This document shows positions 29,104-38,780 of a DNA stretch of 64,000 nt, in pieces. The stretch is from positions 1-64,000 of the forward strand of contig JAUNFA010000006.1 of assembly GCA_030525285.1 (NCBI GenBank). Direction: 5' to 3'. The notes under the pieces are model-generated. The model had not been told where the DNA came from. It was given only the letters and a program-made list of their open reading frames with translations, and did no database searches. The position numbers and the translations under genes are program-made. The DNA comes from Bacillota bacterium (GTDB lineage: Bacteria > Bacillota > Clostridia > Peptostreptococcales > Anaerovoracaceae). Position 1 is the first letter of the stretch, and each line of letters begins with the position of its first letter.

Positions 29104-30219
29104 ATGACAATAAAAAAAGAAGATATAGTTAAAGATTTCGTGGAACTTACGAAAATTGACAGAGAAAGTTTCTGTGAGAGGGATATTGCTCGAGAACTTA
29201 CTGTAAGACTTGAAAACATGGGCTTTCAGGTTACTGAAGACAACGCTGGAGAAGACATCGGCGGAAATGCAGGCAACATCTATGCTTTTCTCAAGGGCGA
29301 CATTGAAGGCTCGCCGATTCTTTTCTCCTGTCATATGGATACTGTAGGACCAGGCAAAGACAAAAGAGCCATTATAGACGGAGATATTATAAGAAGTGAC
29401 GGTACAACAGTTCTGGGAGGGGATAATCTGACTGGAATTCTGCCGGTGCTTCACGGAATTGGTGAAGCTGTTGGATCAGGGAAACCCAAAAGGGATATTG
29501 AGATTCTTTTTACAGTGGCTGAAGAGGTTTTTACAAAGGGTGCCAAAGCATTTGATTTCGAGTGTATCAAGGCCAAAGATGCATATGTTTTAGATGTGGA
29601 CGGTGAACCCGGGGAAGTAGCACTTAGTGCACCGTCCATTATACAGTTTAATGCTGTAATGCATGGACGTGCGGCCCACGCAGGTTTCGCCTGTGAAGAG
29701 GGCAGGAATGCCATTATGGCTATGACTAAGGCTGTGTCGCAGATGGTACAGGGAAGACCCGATTCTAGCAGCACCTTCAACGTGGGGAAAATTGAGGGAG
29801 GACTGGCAACCAACATAGTTTCTGAAACGTGCAGTATTATTTGCGAAGCAAGAAGCATGAATCATAAGAAGTGCGAAGAAATCGTCGAAAAGAATCGGCA
29901 GATTCTTCAGGATGCTGCCGATGAGTTGGGATGCCGGCTTGAATTCGAATCCTTCGTGCCTGTACGCGCAATGAAGGTAGAAGAGAATGAGGCGGTTGTA
30001 AAAAGATTTGTCAAGGCATGTGAAAGTATCGGAATCAAACCGGTACTCAAACAGACTTTCGGAGCAAGTGACGGAAACTATTTTAACCAGGTAGGCATAC
30101 CTGCAGTGGTTGTCGCTACGGGAATGTCCAAAGCTCATTCAACCCAGGAATATTGTCATATCAGTACAATGGTTGTAAATGCCGAACTTGTTACGGCAAT
30201 TGTTTCACAGCCAGAGTAA
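29104..30219 (+). CDS. M20-family metallopeptidase, peptidase T-like
   Basis: 371 aa. Metal site residues SCHMDTVGPG, GGDNLTG, AEEVFTKGA (catalytic Glu) and DVDGEPGE, the dimerisation lid GRAAHAGFACEEGRNA, and a C-terminal HSTQEY His ligand. The sequence fits the PepT/PepT2 branch (di- or tripeptide hydrolysis in the cytoplasm). The ribosome site is GAGGTAGG. It is probably translated from the same message as the HD protein gene. Confidence 0.9.
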   Translation: MTIKKEDIVKDFVELTKIDRESFCERDIARELTVRLENMGFQVTEDNAGEDIGGNAGNIYAFLKGDIEGSPILFSCHMDTVGPGKDKRAIIDGDIIRSDGTTVLGGDNLTGILPVLHGIGEAVGSGKPKRDIEILFTVAEEVFTKGAKAFDFECIKAKDAYVLDVDGEPGEVALSAPSIIQFNAVMHGRAAHAGFACEEGRNAIMAMTKAVSQMVQGRPDSSSTFNVGKIEGGLATNIVSETCSIICEARSMNHKKCEEIVEKNRQILQDAADELGCRLEFESFVPVRAMKVEENEAVVKRFVKACESIGIKPVLKQTFGASDGNYFNQVGIPAVVVATGMSKAHSTQEYCHISTMVVNAELVTAIVSQPE

Positions 30220-30249
30220 GAACAGAAATTAAGACTAGGAATATCGATA

Positions 30250-30291
30250 GAGTATCGCAGCTCATAAATTGGGCAGTGATACTCTTTTTTT
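30250..30291 (+). terminator. Terminator before cysK
   Basis: GAGTATC (30250-30256) pairs with GATACTC (30278-30284) across a long loop, followed by seven T residues. Confidence 0.65.
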
Positions 30292-30295
30292 GTAG

Positions 30296-30324
30296 TTGAC
30301 AATACCGAATCGTAAGATTATAAT
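30296..30324 (+). promoter_or_regulatory. Consensus sigma-A promoter of cysK
   Basis: A perfect TTGACA (30296-30301), 17-bp spacer and perfect TATAAT (30319-30324). The leader contains AAATAAAACAT twice and no recognisable riboswitch. Confidence 0.88.
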
Positions 30325-30401
30325 CAACATATCAAATAAAACATACTAAACAGATAGGAAAACATTAAATAAAACATGAATCATTGTATGGGAGGTTAAA
30401 A

Positions 30402-31334
30402 ATGGCAAATATTTATGAAGGAACTTTAGGATTGATCGGTAATACACCGCTGGTTGAAGTCAAGAATATTGAGAAGGAACTGGGACTTGAAGCACGACTT
30501 CTTGTGAAGCTTGAATATCTGAATCCTGCAGGCAGTGTTAAGGATAGAATTGCCAAGGGAATTATAGAAGATGCCGAAGCTAAGGGAATTCTCAAGGAAG
30601 GTGCGACAATTATTGAACCGACATCGGGAAATACGGGAATAGGAATTGCGTCAATTGCTGCAGCTAAGGGATATAAAGCAATCCTGACAATGCCTGAAAC
30701 AATGTCCGTAGAGAGAAGAAACATTCTCAGAGCCTATGGTGCGGAAATAGTACTTACAGAGGGTTCCAAAGGAATGAAGGGTGCCATTGAAAAAGCTGAC
30801 GAACTGGCTGAGGAAATCGACAACAGCTTCATTGCGGGACAGTTTGTCAATCCGTCAAATCCTGCAACACACAAGGCAACAACGGGACCAGAAATATGGA
30901 GAGATACCGATGGACAAGTAGACGTATTTATTGCAGGTGTGGGTACCGGTGGTACATTGACAGGTACGGGTGAGTACCTGAAGGAGCAGAATCCTGACAT
31001 TAAGGTGGTCGCTCTAGAACCTGAAGCTTCGCCTGTTTTGTCAAAAGGTCAGGGCGGACCTCACAAGATTCAGGGAATAGGTGCCGGATTTGTGCCGGAT
31101 GTGCTTAATACTGAAATTTATGATGAAATTATTACTGCTGATAACGAAGTTGGATTCGAAACAGCTAAATACCTTGCGAAAAAAGAGGGTATTCTGGTTG
31201 GAATTTCATCAGGTGCAGCGCTGTGGGGAGGAATTCAGCTTGCCAAGAGAGAAGAGAATAAAGGCAAAACAATAGTAGTTCTGCTGCCTGACAGCGGTGA
31301 CAGATACTATTCAACACCAATCTTCATAGAATAA
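30402..31334 (+). CDS. cysK: Cysteine synthase (O-acetylserine sulfhydrylase)
   Basis: 310-aa PLP enzyme making cysteine from O-acetylserine and sulfide. The PLP lysine is in [10 protein letters not shown], with TSGNTGIG, the phosphate loop [10 protein letters not shown] and [10 protein letters not shown]. The ATG at 30402 has GGGAGG upstream; an upstream in-frame start at 30384 lacks one. Single gene behind a very strong promoter. Confidence 0.95.
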   Translation: MANIYEGTLGLIGNTPLVEVKNIEKELGLEARLLVKLEYLNPAGSVKDRIAKGIIEDAEAKGILKEGATIIEPTSGNTGIGIASIAAAKGYKAILTMPETMSVERRNILRAYGAEIVLTEGSKGMKGAIEKADELAEEIDNSFIAGQFVNPSNPATHKATTGPEIWRDTDGQVDVFIAGVGTGGTLTGTGEYLKEQNPDIKVVALEPEASPVLSKGQGGPHKIQGIGAGFVPDVLNTEIYDEIITADNEVGFETAKYLAKKEGILVGISSGAALWGGIQLAKREENKGKTIVVLLPDSGDRYYSTPIFIE

Positions 31335-31409
31335 TAAATAAACGTGGAAGAAAAAGAATGATTTTGATATAATCGTACTGAAACACAGTGATGATGAAAG
31401 GAGAGTCAG

Positions 31410-31583
31410 ATGCCACTTTTAATCATTTTGGGAATTCTGGTTGCGATAATCGGTACGGTTATATTCATTGTGAATAAACGTGAATCTGACCGCTTCATTG
31501 AGATGCAGTCAAAAAACAACAGAAGAGAAGAAGCGGAGAACCTGAATACTTTTAACAGTAATCCGGAGCATCATCAGGATTAA
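31410..31583 (+). CDS. Small single-pass membrane protein, 57 aa
   Basis: Short frame with good signals: AAAGGAGAG 7 nt before the ATG at 31410, and an extended -10 promoter TGATATAAT ending at 31373. The product begins MPLLIILGILVAIIGTVIFI, a clear transmembrane helix, followed by a basic and polar tail of about 35 residues ending in HHQD. A terminator at 31607 closes the unit. Function unknown. It may be one of the many small membrane proteins missed by length cut-offs. Confidence 0.7.
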   Translation: MPLLIILGILVAIIGTVIFIVNKRESDRFIEMQSKNNRREEAENLNTFNSNPEHHQD

Positions 31584-31606
31584 GTTCATATTGTTTGAAA
31601 ATAGAG

Positions 31607-31637
31607 CCCCTCACAGCTTGCATTGTGAGGGGTTTGT
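31607..31637 (+). terminator. Terminator after the small membrane protein gene
   Basis: CCCCTCACA (31607-31615) pairs with TGTGAGGGG (31624-31632), then TTTGTGTG. Confidence 0.75.
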
Positions 31638-31713
31638 GTGTGAAGAGGACATTTGACGAGGTAGATGTCAAATATGGAAGCACATAAAATTTTAGGGTTG
31701 AAAGGATAGAACG

Positions 31714-33270
31714 ATGAGTAATGACTACAGACAAATTCACAGTGACTGGCTGGTAAATTGCACAGCATACAAGGCCGAACTTCTTACAATGAGTAATGAT
31801 GAAATTGCAGATGCTTTTGGCAGTGAATTGAAGTTTGGAACGGCAGGCCTAAGAGGAATTATGGGTGCAGGAACAAACAGGATGAATGAATTTGTCGTAA
31901 GGAGAGCCACCCAGGGACTGGTGGAGCATCTTAAAAATAATTATGATAATCCGACAGTTGCAATTGCTTACGATAGCAGAAACAATTCGAGAGAATTTGC
32001 TGAAGAAACCGCAAGGGTTCTGGCGGGGAACAGTATACGAACATATATTTACAAGGAAATAATGCCTGTACCGGTGCTGTCATTTACGGTAAGGAAGCTG
32101 GAATGTACATGTGGCATTGTCATAACGGCCAGTCATAATTCGCGGGAATATAACGGGTACAAGGTTTATGGATCTGACGGAGCACAGATTCTGGAATCCG
32201 AAGCGGCAAGCATTTTGGAGCATATAAGTCATGTGGACATGTTCAGAGGAGTGAAGGTCGCAGAATTTAAGCCATCATCCGAGGGCCTGATTTCATATGT
32301 TAGTGAAGATGTATATGAAGAGTACATGAACGCAATGCTGGAAGCTTCAGACATTGCCTCAGAAAATGATGTCGATATTCTCTATACTCCACTTAACGGG
32401 TCAGGATTGAGACCTGTTACAGATATGTTCGCAAGATGTGGATTCAAAGCAAGAATAGTTAAGGAACAGAGAGATCCTGATGGAGATTTTCCTACATGCA
32501 CATATCCTAATCCTGAAAAACCGGAAACATACGAAAGGGCACTGGCTGAGGCTGATGGCTGTGACATTATCATTGCAACTGATCCGGATTGTGACAGAGT
32601 TGGATGCATGGTAAATCAAAAGGGTGAATACAAACTTCTATCCGGCAACGATATTGGAACGATAATCACTTACTATCTTTGCGGCCTTGAAGGCTTGGCA
32701 GGAAAGACCATTGTTTCATCACTTGTAAGCACGCCTATTATTGAGACGATTGCAGATTATTATAATGTCAAGGTTACTCGTACCCTGGTAGGATTCAAAT
32801 GGATAGGTGCACAGATGAATTTGCTTGGGGAAGATTTTATCTTCGGATTTGAGGAGAGTAATGGATATCTTACAGGACTTTATGCTAGAGATAAGGATGG
32901 TGTCTGCGGGGCACACATGATATGTTCCCTTGCAGCACATTACAAGGTACAAGGCAAAACTCTTATTGATGTACTTGATGAAATATATGACAAATTCGGT
33001 ACATGTATTAATGAGACAATAAGTCTGGAGACGGAGGTGGCACCTCTTATGGCGAAGGTAAGGGGAGCAGCGATACCGGGAATTATTGATTATGCTCCCG
33101 GAATATGCGGACTTCCTGCAGCGGACATAATACAGATGAATTATGTTGATGACAGCAGACTTATCATCAGACCATCGGGTACGGAGCCTAAGGTTAAGCT
33201 CTATGTTTCGGCTTCAAGCAAGGAGCGAATTGATGAAATCGTTGAGGCATTGAATAAAATTATCGGATAA
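31714..33270 (+). CDS. Phospho-sugar mutase (phosphoglucomutase/phosphomannomutase)
   Basis: 518 aa, alpha-D-phosphohexomutase superfamily. FGTAGLRGIMGAG, the phosphoserine loop TASHNSREYNGYKVY, metal loop ATDPDCDRVG, sugar loop GFEESNGY and phosphate site RPSGTEPKVKLY are all intact. It interconverts hexose 1- and 6-phosphates. It is closest to the bacterial PgcA-like branch but some 50 residues shorter than those I recall, so glucose versus mannose specificity is open. AAAGGA precedes the ATG. Confidence 0.9.
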   Translation: MSNDYRQIHSDWLVNCTAYKAELLTMSNDEIADAFGSELKFGTAGLRGIMGAGTNRMNEFVVRRATQGLVEHLKNNYDNPTVAIAYDSRNNSREFAEETARVLAGNSIRTYIYKEIMPVPVLSFTVRKLECTCGIVITASHNSREYNGYKVYGSDGAQILESEAASILEHISHVDMFRGVKVAEFKPSSEGLISYVSEDVYEEYMNAMLEASDIASENDVDILYTPLNGSGLRPVTDMFARCGFKARIVKEQRDPDGDFPTCTYPNPEKPETYERALAEADGCDIIIATDPDCDRVGCMVNQKGEYKLLSGNDIGTIITYYLCGLEGLAGKTIVSSLVSTPIIETIADYYNVKVTRTLVGFKWIGAQMNLLGEDFIFGFEESNGYLTGLYARDKDGVCGAHMICSLAAHYKVQGKTLIDVLDEIYDKFGTCINETISLETEVAPLMAKVRGAAIPGIIDYAPGICGLPAADIIQMNYVDDSRLIIRPSGTEPKVKLYVSASSKERIDEIVEALNKIIG

Positions 33271-33312
33271 TCGGAGTATGTAACAAAAGTAATGCTGCAG
33301 AAGGGAGCAACC

Positions 33313-34689
33313 ATGGTAAACAAAGGAAAAATTGATACAAAACTGCTCTTGGCAGCACTTGACTCGTCACATGATGGAATACATATTTTGGATAAAAGCG
33401 GTAATACTTTATATATAAATCAGACCTGCTGTGAAATGGAAGGTGTAATGGCAGAACAGGTGCACAATCATAATGTTAAGGAACTGGTTGAGCAGGGTAT
33501 ATATTCTGATTCTGTAACACTTAAAGTCTTGGAAACAAACCAGGTTGTCAGCATTATGCAAAAGGCATTCAATGGTAGATTACTTCTTGTGACTGGCACG
33601 CCCATATATGAAAATGGCGTACTAGATAAAATTTTTGTAAACACAAGGGATATAACAGAACTTAACGAACTTCGTGAACAACTTTCAAAGGCATCCGATA
33701 CTGCAATCAGATATAAGCAGGAACTGGAAGTTCTCAGACGTGAACGTGCAACCAACAATATTGTTTGCAGAAGTAAAGAAATGGATAAAACACTTAAGAT
33801 TGCGAAAAACGTGGCAGGTGTAGATTCAACTATCCTTATTACAGGGGAATCAGGTGTCGGTAAAGGAATGCTTGCTAAGTTCATTCATGATAACAGTACA
33901 AGGTGTAATGGTCCATTTATAACAATTGATTGCAGTGCAATTCCGGAATCACTTTTTGAATCTGAATTGTTCGGATATGTAAGTGGAGCTTTCACCGGTG
34001 CCGCAAAAGGTGGTAAAAAAGGTCTCATGGAATTGGCTGATGGGGGTACAGTATTTCTTGATGAGATTGGCGAATTGCCTATGGCAATGCAGGCGAAACT
34101 ATTAAGAGCAATTCAGGATAAGGTTATTCTTCCGGTTGGAGGAGACGAATACAAAAAACTTGATGTCAGATATATTTCGGCAACTAATAAAAAGCTTGAG
34201 GATATGGTTGCCGAAGGAACATTTAGAGAGGATCTCTACTACAGATTAAATGTAGTCCCTCTTGAAATTCTGCCATTAAGACAACGCAGGGACGATGTTA
34301 TTCCAATTTTGGCTGAGATTGTAAACAGGATTAATGACAGGTATGGCTGGGAGAAGACTTTTGATGATAAGTTTGTCAGGGAGTGCCTTGAGTATAGTTG
34401 GCCAGGTAATGTAAGACAGCTTGAAAATGTTATAGAGAGGGTAATGGTAAGTTCTGATAAAAATAAAATCAGTGCTGATACGCTCAGTGGGGTAATAGAA
34501 TCTGCAGATATTGTACCGGATACCATTGAAGGGGCATCTGAATATCAGAAACTTATTGCAGATTATGATACAAAATTGTTGATGAGACTTATAGAGTCAG
34601 AAGGTTCAATAACACTTGCTGCAAAAAAGATAAATGTGGCACCGTCGACAATAAGAAGAAAATTACAAAGATATGGGAAAAACAAGTGA
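33313..34689 (+). CDS. Sigma-54-dependent transcriptional activator with PAS sensor
   Basis: 458 aa from the ATG at 33313 (AGAAGGGAG upstream; the frame opens at 33292). Domain order: PAS (about 10-115, [18 protein letters not shown]), a short coiled segment (120-145), AAA+ (about 150-385) with Walker A GESGVGKG from Gly178, the sigma-54 contact loop GAFTGA from Gly225 and Walker [11 protein letters not shown], then a Fis-type HTH at the C terminus ([17 protein letters not shown]). It has no receiver domain, so it should sense a small molecule through PAS. It lies directly upstream of a -24/-12 promoter and is its likely activator. Confidence 0.93.
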   Translation: MVNKGKIDTKLLLAALDSSHDGIHILDKSGNTLYINQTCCEMEGVMAEQVHNHNVKELVEQGIYSDSVTLKVLETNQVVSIMQKAFNGRLLLVTGTPIYENGVLDKIFVNTRDITELNELREQLSKASDTAIRYKQELEVLRRERATNNIVCRSKEMDKTLKIAKNVAGVDSTILITGESGVGKGMLAKFIHDNSTRCNGPFITIDCSAIPESLFESELFGYVSGAFTGAAKGGKKGLMELADGGTVFLDEIGELPMAMQAKLLRAIQDKVILPVGGDEYKKLDVRYISATNKKLEDMVAEGTFREDLYYRLNVVPLEILPLRQRRDDVIPILAEIVNRINDRYGWEKTFDDKFVRECLEYSWPGNVRQLENVIERVMVSSDKNKISADTLSGVIESADIVPDTIEGASEYQKLIADYDTKLLMRLIESEGSITLAAKKINVAPSTIRRKLQRYGKNK

Positions 34690-34791
34690 TGCAAAAGTGC
34701 ACGTAGATGCAAAAATGCACTAAAATGATTATGAACCATAAAAATAAACATTTACACAGATTATGAGGAGAAGCAGAAGTGCAAAAATGCA
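34690..34791 (+). promoter_or_regulatory. Three TGCA-N4-TGCA sites, candidate upstream activator sequences
   Basis: TGCAAAAGTGCA (34690-34701), TGCAAAAATGCA (34708-34719) and TGCAAAAATGCA (34780-34791). The third extends to a perfect 7-bp inverted repeat AAGTGCA-AAAA-TGCACTT (34777-34794). All lie 95-200 bp upstream of the -24 element, the usual place for binding of a Fis-type activator dimer. The first begins at the base after the activator gene's stop codon. Confidence 0.75.
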
Positions 34792-34812
34792 CTTTCGCTT
34801 CTCCTCGTTTTT
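34765..34812 (+). terminator. Terminator of the activator gene, enclosing the third activator site
   Basis: GAGGAGAAGC (34765-34774) pairs with GCTTCTCCTC (34797-34806), followed by GTTTTT. The inner part of the hairpin is the third TGCA-N4-TGCA palindrome. Confidence 0.8.
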
Positions 34813-34886
34813 ATTATGGCAAAACAAGTGAGCTTGTAAACCATTGCAATTACGCGCATCAAGCGTTTTTTTGAAAAAACTTAAAT

Positions 34887-34902
34887 TTGGCATAGATATT
34901 GC
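34887..34902 (+). promoter_or_regulatory. Sigma-54 (-24/-12) promoter
   Basis: TTGGCATAGATATTGC has GG at 34889-34890 and GC at 34901-34902, exactly 10 bp between them, matching TGGCAC-N5-TTGC. Transcription would start near 34914, 31 nt before the first gene of the operon. Confidence 0.9.
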
Positions 34903-34944
34903 ATTTAGTATTAGTAAATACATAACTAAGGAGGGTAATTGACT

Positions 34945-35898
34945 ATGACTAAGTACAGACCATTAAATTCACTTGAAAGTCCAAGATTTGCAGAAGTAAA
35001 GACTTTCATGAGACTGCCATACGTTAAAACTACCGAAGATATTGATTTTGCGGTTGTGGGTGTTCCTTTTGATACGGGAGTTACTTACAGAACTGGACAG
35101 CGATTTGGTCCTAATGCAATCAGAGATATTTCATCACTGATTAAACCATACAATGTACCGCAGGATATAAATGTTGTTGAGGAACTTTCGGGTGTAGATT
35201 ACGGTGATGTTCCTGTTAATCCGGGATTTATTCTTGACTCATATGACAGGATGGTTAATACACTTTCCCCACTGATTGATGCAGGTGTAATTCCTGTCTG
35301 TATGGGTGGGGACCACTCAATTACACTTGGTGAATTGAGAGCTGTTGCAAAGGCATATGGGCCGGTGGCACTTGTTCATTTTGACTCACATTTCGATACA
35401 ATTGATAGCTATTTTGGTGAAAAATACAATCACGGAACAGTATTTGCGAGAGCTGTAGAAGAGGGACTCATTGATGTTGAGCATTCGATTCAAATTGGCA
35501 TGAGGGGAACCTTTTACGACCGAACAGATTTAACCGGATCTGAAGACCTAGGATTCAAAGTAATTACAAGCTTTGAAATGAGAGATATTGGTCTTGCTGA
35601 GGTTAAAAAACAGATAAAGGAAAGGGTGGGAGATGCTAAAGCTTTCCTGACGTTTGATATTGATTTTGTAGATCCGGCATATGCTCCGGGAACAGGAACA
35701 ATTGAGGTTGGCGGATGGACAGGTCCAGAAACTCTTGATCTTGTCAGATCATTAAAAGGTATTGACTTTGTAGGGTATGACCTTGTGGAAGTGATGCCGT
35801 CCGCAGATCCTTCACAGATAACAGCATTTCTTGCAGCGAATATTATGTTTGAATTTATTTCACTTATTGCGCTTCAGAAAAAGGATGGAGGTAAATAA
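34945..35898 (+). CDS. Agmatinase-family ureohydrolase (guanidino-compound amidinohydrolase)
   Basis: 317 aa from the ATG at 34945 (AAGGAGGG upstream; TTG at 34939 is too close). A Mn-dependent arginase-fold enzyme, expected to release urea from a guanidino compound. The metal ligands are in GGDHS, FDSHFDT and FDIDFVDP; the substrate-loop KYNHGTVFARA and RTGQRFGPNAIR are typical of agmatinase, guanidinobutyrase and guanidinopropionase. The family's usual DAHxD is DSHFD here, which keeps the ligands. It is the first gene of the sigma-54 operon and is followed 2 bp later by a creatininase gene. Substrate unproven; agmatine is less likely given the neighbours. Confidence 0.87.
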   Translation: MTKYRPLNSLESPRFAEVKTFMRLPYVKTTEDIDFAVVGVPFDTGVTYRTGQRFGPNAIRDISSLIKPYNVPQDINVVEELSGVDYGDVPVNPGFILDSYDRMVNTLSPLIDAGVIPVCMGGDHSITLGELRAVAKAYGPVALVHFDSHFDTIDSYFGEKYNHGTVFARAVEEGLIDVEHSIQIGMRGTFYDRTDLTGSEDLGFKVITSFEMRDIGLAEVKKQIKERVGDAKAFLTFDIDFVDPAYAPGTGTIEVGGWTGPETLDLVRSLKGIDFVGYDLVEVMPSADPSQITAFLAANIMFEFISLIALQKKDGGK

Positions 35899-35900
35899 TC

Positions 35901-36647
35901 ATGACTGTGATGATGAATGAAATGACATGGCAGGATTTTGCGGATAAGAAGGATGATGCTGTTGTATTTCTTCCTGTAGGTTCAACAGAACAACATGGAC
36001 CGATGCTTCCGCTATCGGTAGACCAGATTATTTCAACCGGATTGGCCAAGATGCTTGCTGAGAGAGTGGACGGAATTGTTGCCCCATGTATTAGTTATGG
36101 TTATAAGTCGGCACCTCTTTCAGGAGGAGGTCCTGCATTTCCGGGAACAATCGACATGAATGCGGTGACGTTGATGAATCTTGTTGAAGATGTTCTTGAA
36201 GAGTTGATTCATGACGGTGTTAAAAAGATTTTCATTATGAATGGTCATTTTGAAAATGAAGCTTTCATTCGTGAATCTATGGACTTGGTTTCAAGAAGAC
36301 ATGAAGATGTAATTCTTTTTGAAAGCAGTTGGTGGGATGTAATGTCTGACGATGTCATGGCTCAAGTATTTGATGAAGTTGAGTATCCGGGAATTGAGCT
36401 TGAGCATGCAGGAATTCTTGAAACTTCAATGACAATGTTCTTCAGACCGGAACTTGTTAAATGGGAAAGATTCGTAGAGGATGGTGTTGAGGCATTTTTG
36501 CCATATGGAATCTATCCGGCTTCAAGATGTGAGGTGTCAGAAACAGGACTTCTGACCACAGCAAGAACTTCATCTTCTAAAAAAGGGAAACTATTGGCAG
36601 ACGATATTACGAACGCATATGTGAAATTAATTGAAGAATGGTTTTAG
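35901..36647 (+). CDS. Creatininase (creatinine amidohydrolase) family protein
   Basis: 248 aa. Creatininase opens the lactam ring of creatinine to creatine. The resemblance extends beyond the general family. It covers LPVGSTEQHG with the metal-binding Glu/His/Asp set, YGYKSAPLSGGGPAFPGT, MNGHFENEAF (His, Glu), the WWDV tryptophan region, ELEHAGILETS and the C-terminal TARTSSSKKGKLLADD, all in the order of Pseudomonas creatininase. One variation is Met in GPMLPL where many relatives have His. GGAGG precedes the ATG. Other members of this family hydrolyse different cyclic substrates, so creatinine is a strong but not certain prediction. Confidence 0.82.
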   Translation: MTVMMNEMTWQDFADKKDDAVVFLPVGSTEQHGPMLPLSVDQIISTGLAKMLAERVDGIVAPCISYGYKSAPLSGGGPAFPGTIDMNAVTLMNLVEDVLEELIHDGVKKIFIMNGHFENEAFIRESMDLVSRRHEDVILFESSWWDVMSDDVMAQVFDEVEYPGIELEHAGILETSMTMFFRPELVKWERFVEDGVEAFLPYGIYPASRCEVSETGLLTTARTSSSKKGKLLADDITNAYVKLIEEWF

Positions 36648-36714
36648 GTTATTGGAAGTTATTGAAACAGTGTGTTAGATAAGGAATTTTTTGATTAATA
36701 AAAGAGGTGATTAT

Positions 36715-38151
36715 ATGGGCAAAAAATTCATAGATAATCCGACAAACGGAGCGGAACTTAGGCTTATTGACTTAGGTTACAAGCAAGAACTTCAGAGAGG
36801 ACTATCGGTTCCGGGGAATGTAATAATGGGACTTGCGAATGTATCTCCTGTAATGGCAGCGTTCACATATGCGCTTGCAGCCTTCGCAACAGTTGGTACA
36901 GCTACAGCAGGAGGTACTCTACTCCAGTGCATCAATGTACTATGTATAGGTTTGATTCTTGGCGAACTGGGATCGATATATCCGGTATCGGGAGGATTGT
37001 ATTCAATCACGAGTTATGTGCTTCCGAAGCCTCTCGTATTTTTAGGAGTATTTAATTTTATGATTCAGGCCTTTATATACATACCGGCAATAGCAATGGG
37101 AGTAGGTGCATATATGCAGATTTTGTTCCCTCAGTTACCACAGGGTACATTAGCATGCAGTATTATATCAGCATCATCAATTATTCTGGCTTTGCTTATT
37201 GGCCTGAATTCAATCATACTTAATAACAGAGTTACTACAGTATTTCTCATTGTTCAGCTAATTATCGTATTCGTATTCCTATACGTATGCTTTGCCAATC
37301 CGGCAAGAAGTCTTGGAGATGTCGTGCTTAATCCGCAGATAATCGGAGCTTCAGGTGAACTTGAGCCGGCATCAATGATAACAATTCTTACAGGCATGGG
37401 AATCATGTGCGCAGCAATAGATGGTTATGGTGCATCACTCGGATTTTCTGAAGAGACTAAGGGATCATGCAAGGGCGTAGGTAAAGCCGTATTCTGTACA
37501 GCTCTCCTTACACTGCTGTTGGTGGGAGCATGTGACGTATTCTCAATGGTGGCAGCACCGGATCTTAAAGAATTCCTTACAGCAGATTCACCACTACTGT
37601 ATGTAATTCAGTCATATATGGGTCCTGTATGGACGACACTACTTAATGTAGGAATTATTATTGCATCATTTGGCTGTAATATAGTGCTCATCAATTATAT
37701 GGCAAGAGTACTGTGGACAGGTGGCAGAGACAGACTCTGGCCGGATGCGATTAACAGACAGTTGTGCAAAGTATCCGGAAAATCTCAGGTACCGTATGTT
37801 GGACTGTTGGTAATTGCAGTTGTTGACTGTGTACTTGTATTTGCATCCGATATTGTAACTATGATTACATTTGGTGGAATGAGTGCAGCAGTTGTATATC
37901 TCCTTATCGCTATTGGCTCGATTAGAAGCAGAATTGTTGATAAAGATATTACAAGACCGTTTAAGATGCCGTTATTCCCGATTCCATCAATTCTTGTCAT
38001 TTGTTTCTTATGTATAGCGATTGGTTCGCAGACACCAAGTGATCTTATGATTGTGGGTATAATCCTTGTGATTGCAATGCTATACTATCTGCTCTATTAC
38101 AGACCAAGAGAAAAGAGAGAAGCAAGAGAAGGAGAAAATAAGGAGGCGTAA
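36715..38151 (+). CDS. APC-superfamily amino acid/amine permease
   Basis: 478 aa from the ATG at 36715 (AAGAGGTGA upstream). About 12 hydrophobic segments, with the APC start QRGLSVPGNVIMGLANVSP and the consensus loop GELGSIYPVSGGLYS in helix 2. The C terminus is charged and cytoplasmic (YYRPREKREAREGENKEA). In this operon it should import the substrate of the hydrolases. The transported compound cannot be read from sequence. Confidence 0.88.
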   Translation: MGKKFIDNPTNGAELRLIDLGYKQELQRGLSVPGNVIMGLANVSPVMAAFTYALAAFATVGTATAGGTLLQCINVLCIGLILGELGSIYPVSGGLYSITSYVLPKPLVFLGVFNFMIQAFIYIPAIAMGVGAYMQILFPQLPQGTLACSIISASSIILALLIGLNSIILNNRVTTVFLIVQLIIVFVFLYVCFANPARSLGDVVLNPQIIGASGELEPASMITILTGMGIMCAAIDGYGASLGFSEETKGSCKGVGKAVFCTALLTLLLVGACDVFSMVAAPDLKEFLTADSPLLYVIQSYMGPVWTTLLNVGIIIASFGCNIVLINYMARVLWTGGRDRLWPDAINRQLCKVSGKSQVPYVGLLVIAVVDCVLVFASDIVTMITFGGMSAAVVYLLIAIGSIRSRIVDKDITRPFKMPLFPIPSILVICFLCIAIGSQTPSDLMIVGIILVIAMLYYLLYYRPREKREAREGENKEA

Positions 38152-38154
38152 TCC

Positions 38155-38769
38155 ATGAATAAAGCAATATTAATAGCCGGTTGTGAGGGCAATGTAGGTA
38201 AGGCAGCAGTAGCAAAATTCAAGGCGAATGGATGGCAGGTAGCCGGCATAGATATCAAGGAGAAAAGTACGTCAGATGTAGACAAATACATTTCCGTAGA
38301 TATTAAAGATACTGAGGCTGTAATTGCGGCTGCTGATGAAATCGATGCTGTTATGCCAATTGACGCTGTATTCAATGCAGCAGGGTATGTGCTGGATAAG
38401 GCATACGAAGATACAACTGTAGATGAATGGCAGGAATTATTAACAACGATTCTTGGGGGAGCGGGAAATCTTTGCAAGGCTGTAGCTCCTAAGATGGTAA
38501 AACGTCATGAAGGCAAAATTATTCTACTTTCATGTGATTATGCAAAACAATCGGATGTGGCTGTTGTAGATGCAGTTGCTGCAAATACTCTGCACGGATT
38601 CGGTAAAAGTTTCGGAGTTGAAATGGCCCCTGAAAACGTCCGCGTTAATGTAATGTATGCGAATACACCATTGGATATCGAATCGGTAACAGAAACGGTA
38701 TTTTATCTGGCGGATAAGGATACATATACATCAGCACAGGTTGTAGCAGTTACCGGGGAAGTGTTTTAG
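38155..38769 (+). CDS. Degenerate short-chain dehydrogenase/reductase-like protein
   Basis: 204 aa, shorter than usual. A Rossmann start IAGCEGNVGKAA keeps the glycine pattern, and FNAAGYV matches NAAG. The catalytic region is altered: LLSCDYAKQSDVAVVDAVAANTLHGF has no YxxxK where SDRs have it. NAD(P) binding is plausible but reductase activity is doubtful. It may be a structural partner of the two complete SDRs that follow. GGAGG precedes the ATG. The gap to the permease stop is 3 bp. Confidence 0.78.
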   Translation: MNKAILIAGCEGNVGKAAVAKFKANGWQVAGIDIKEKSTSDVDKYISVDIKDTEAVIAAADEIDAVMPIDAVFNAAGYVLDKAYEDTTVDEWQELLTTILGGAGNLCKAVAPKMVKRHEGKIILLSCDYAKQSDVAVVDAVAANTLHGFGKSFGVEMAPENVRVNVMYANTPLDIESVTETVFYLADKDTYTSAQVVAVTGEVF

Positions 38770-38780
38770 GAGGTAGTAAA

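Noticed and set aside
34939-34945. TTG at 34939 as the start of the ureohydrolase
   Set aside because: It is only about 4 nt from AAGGAGGG; the ATG at 34945 is better spaced.
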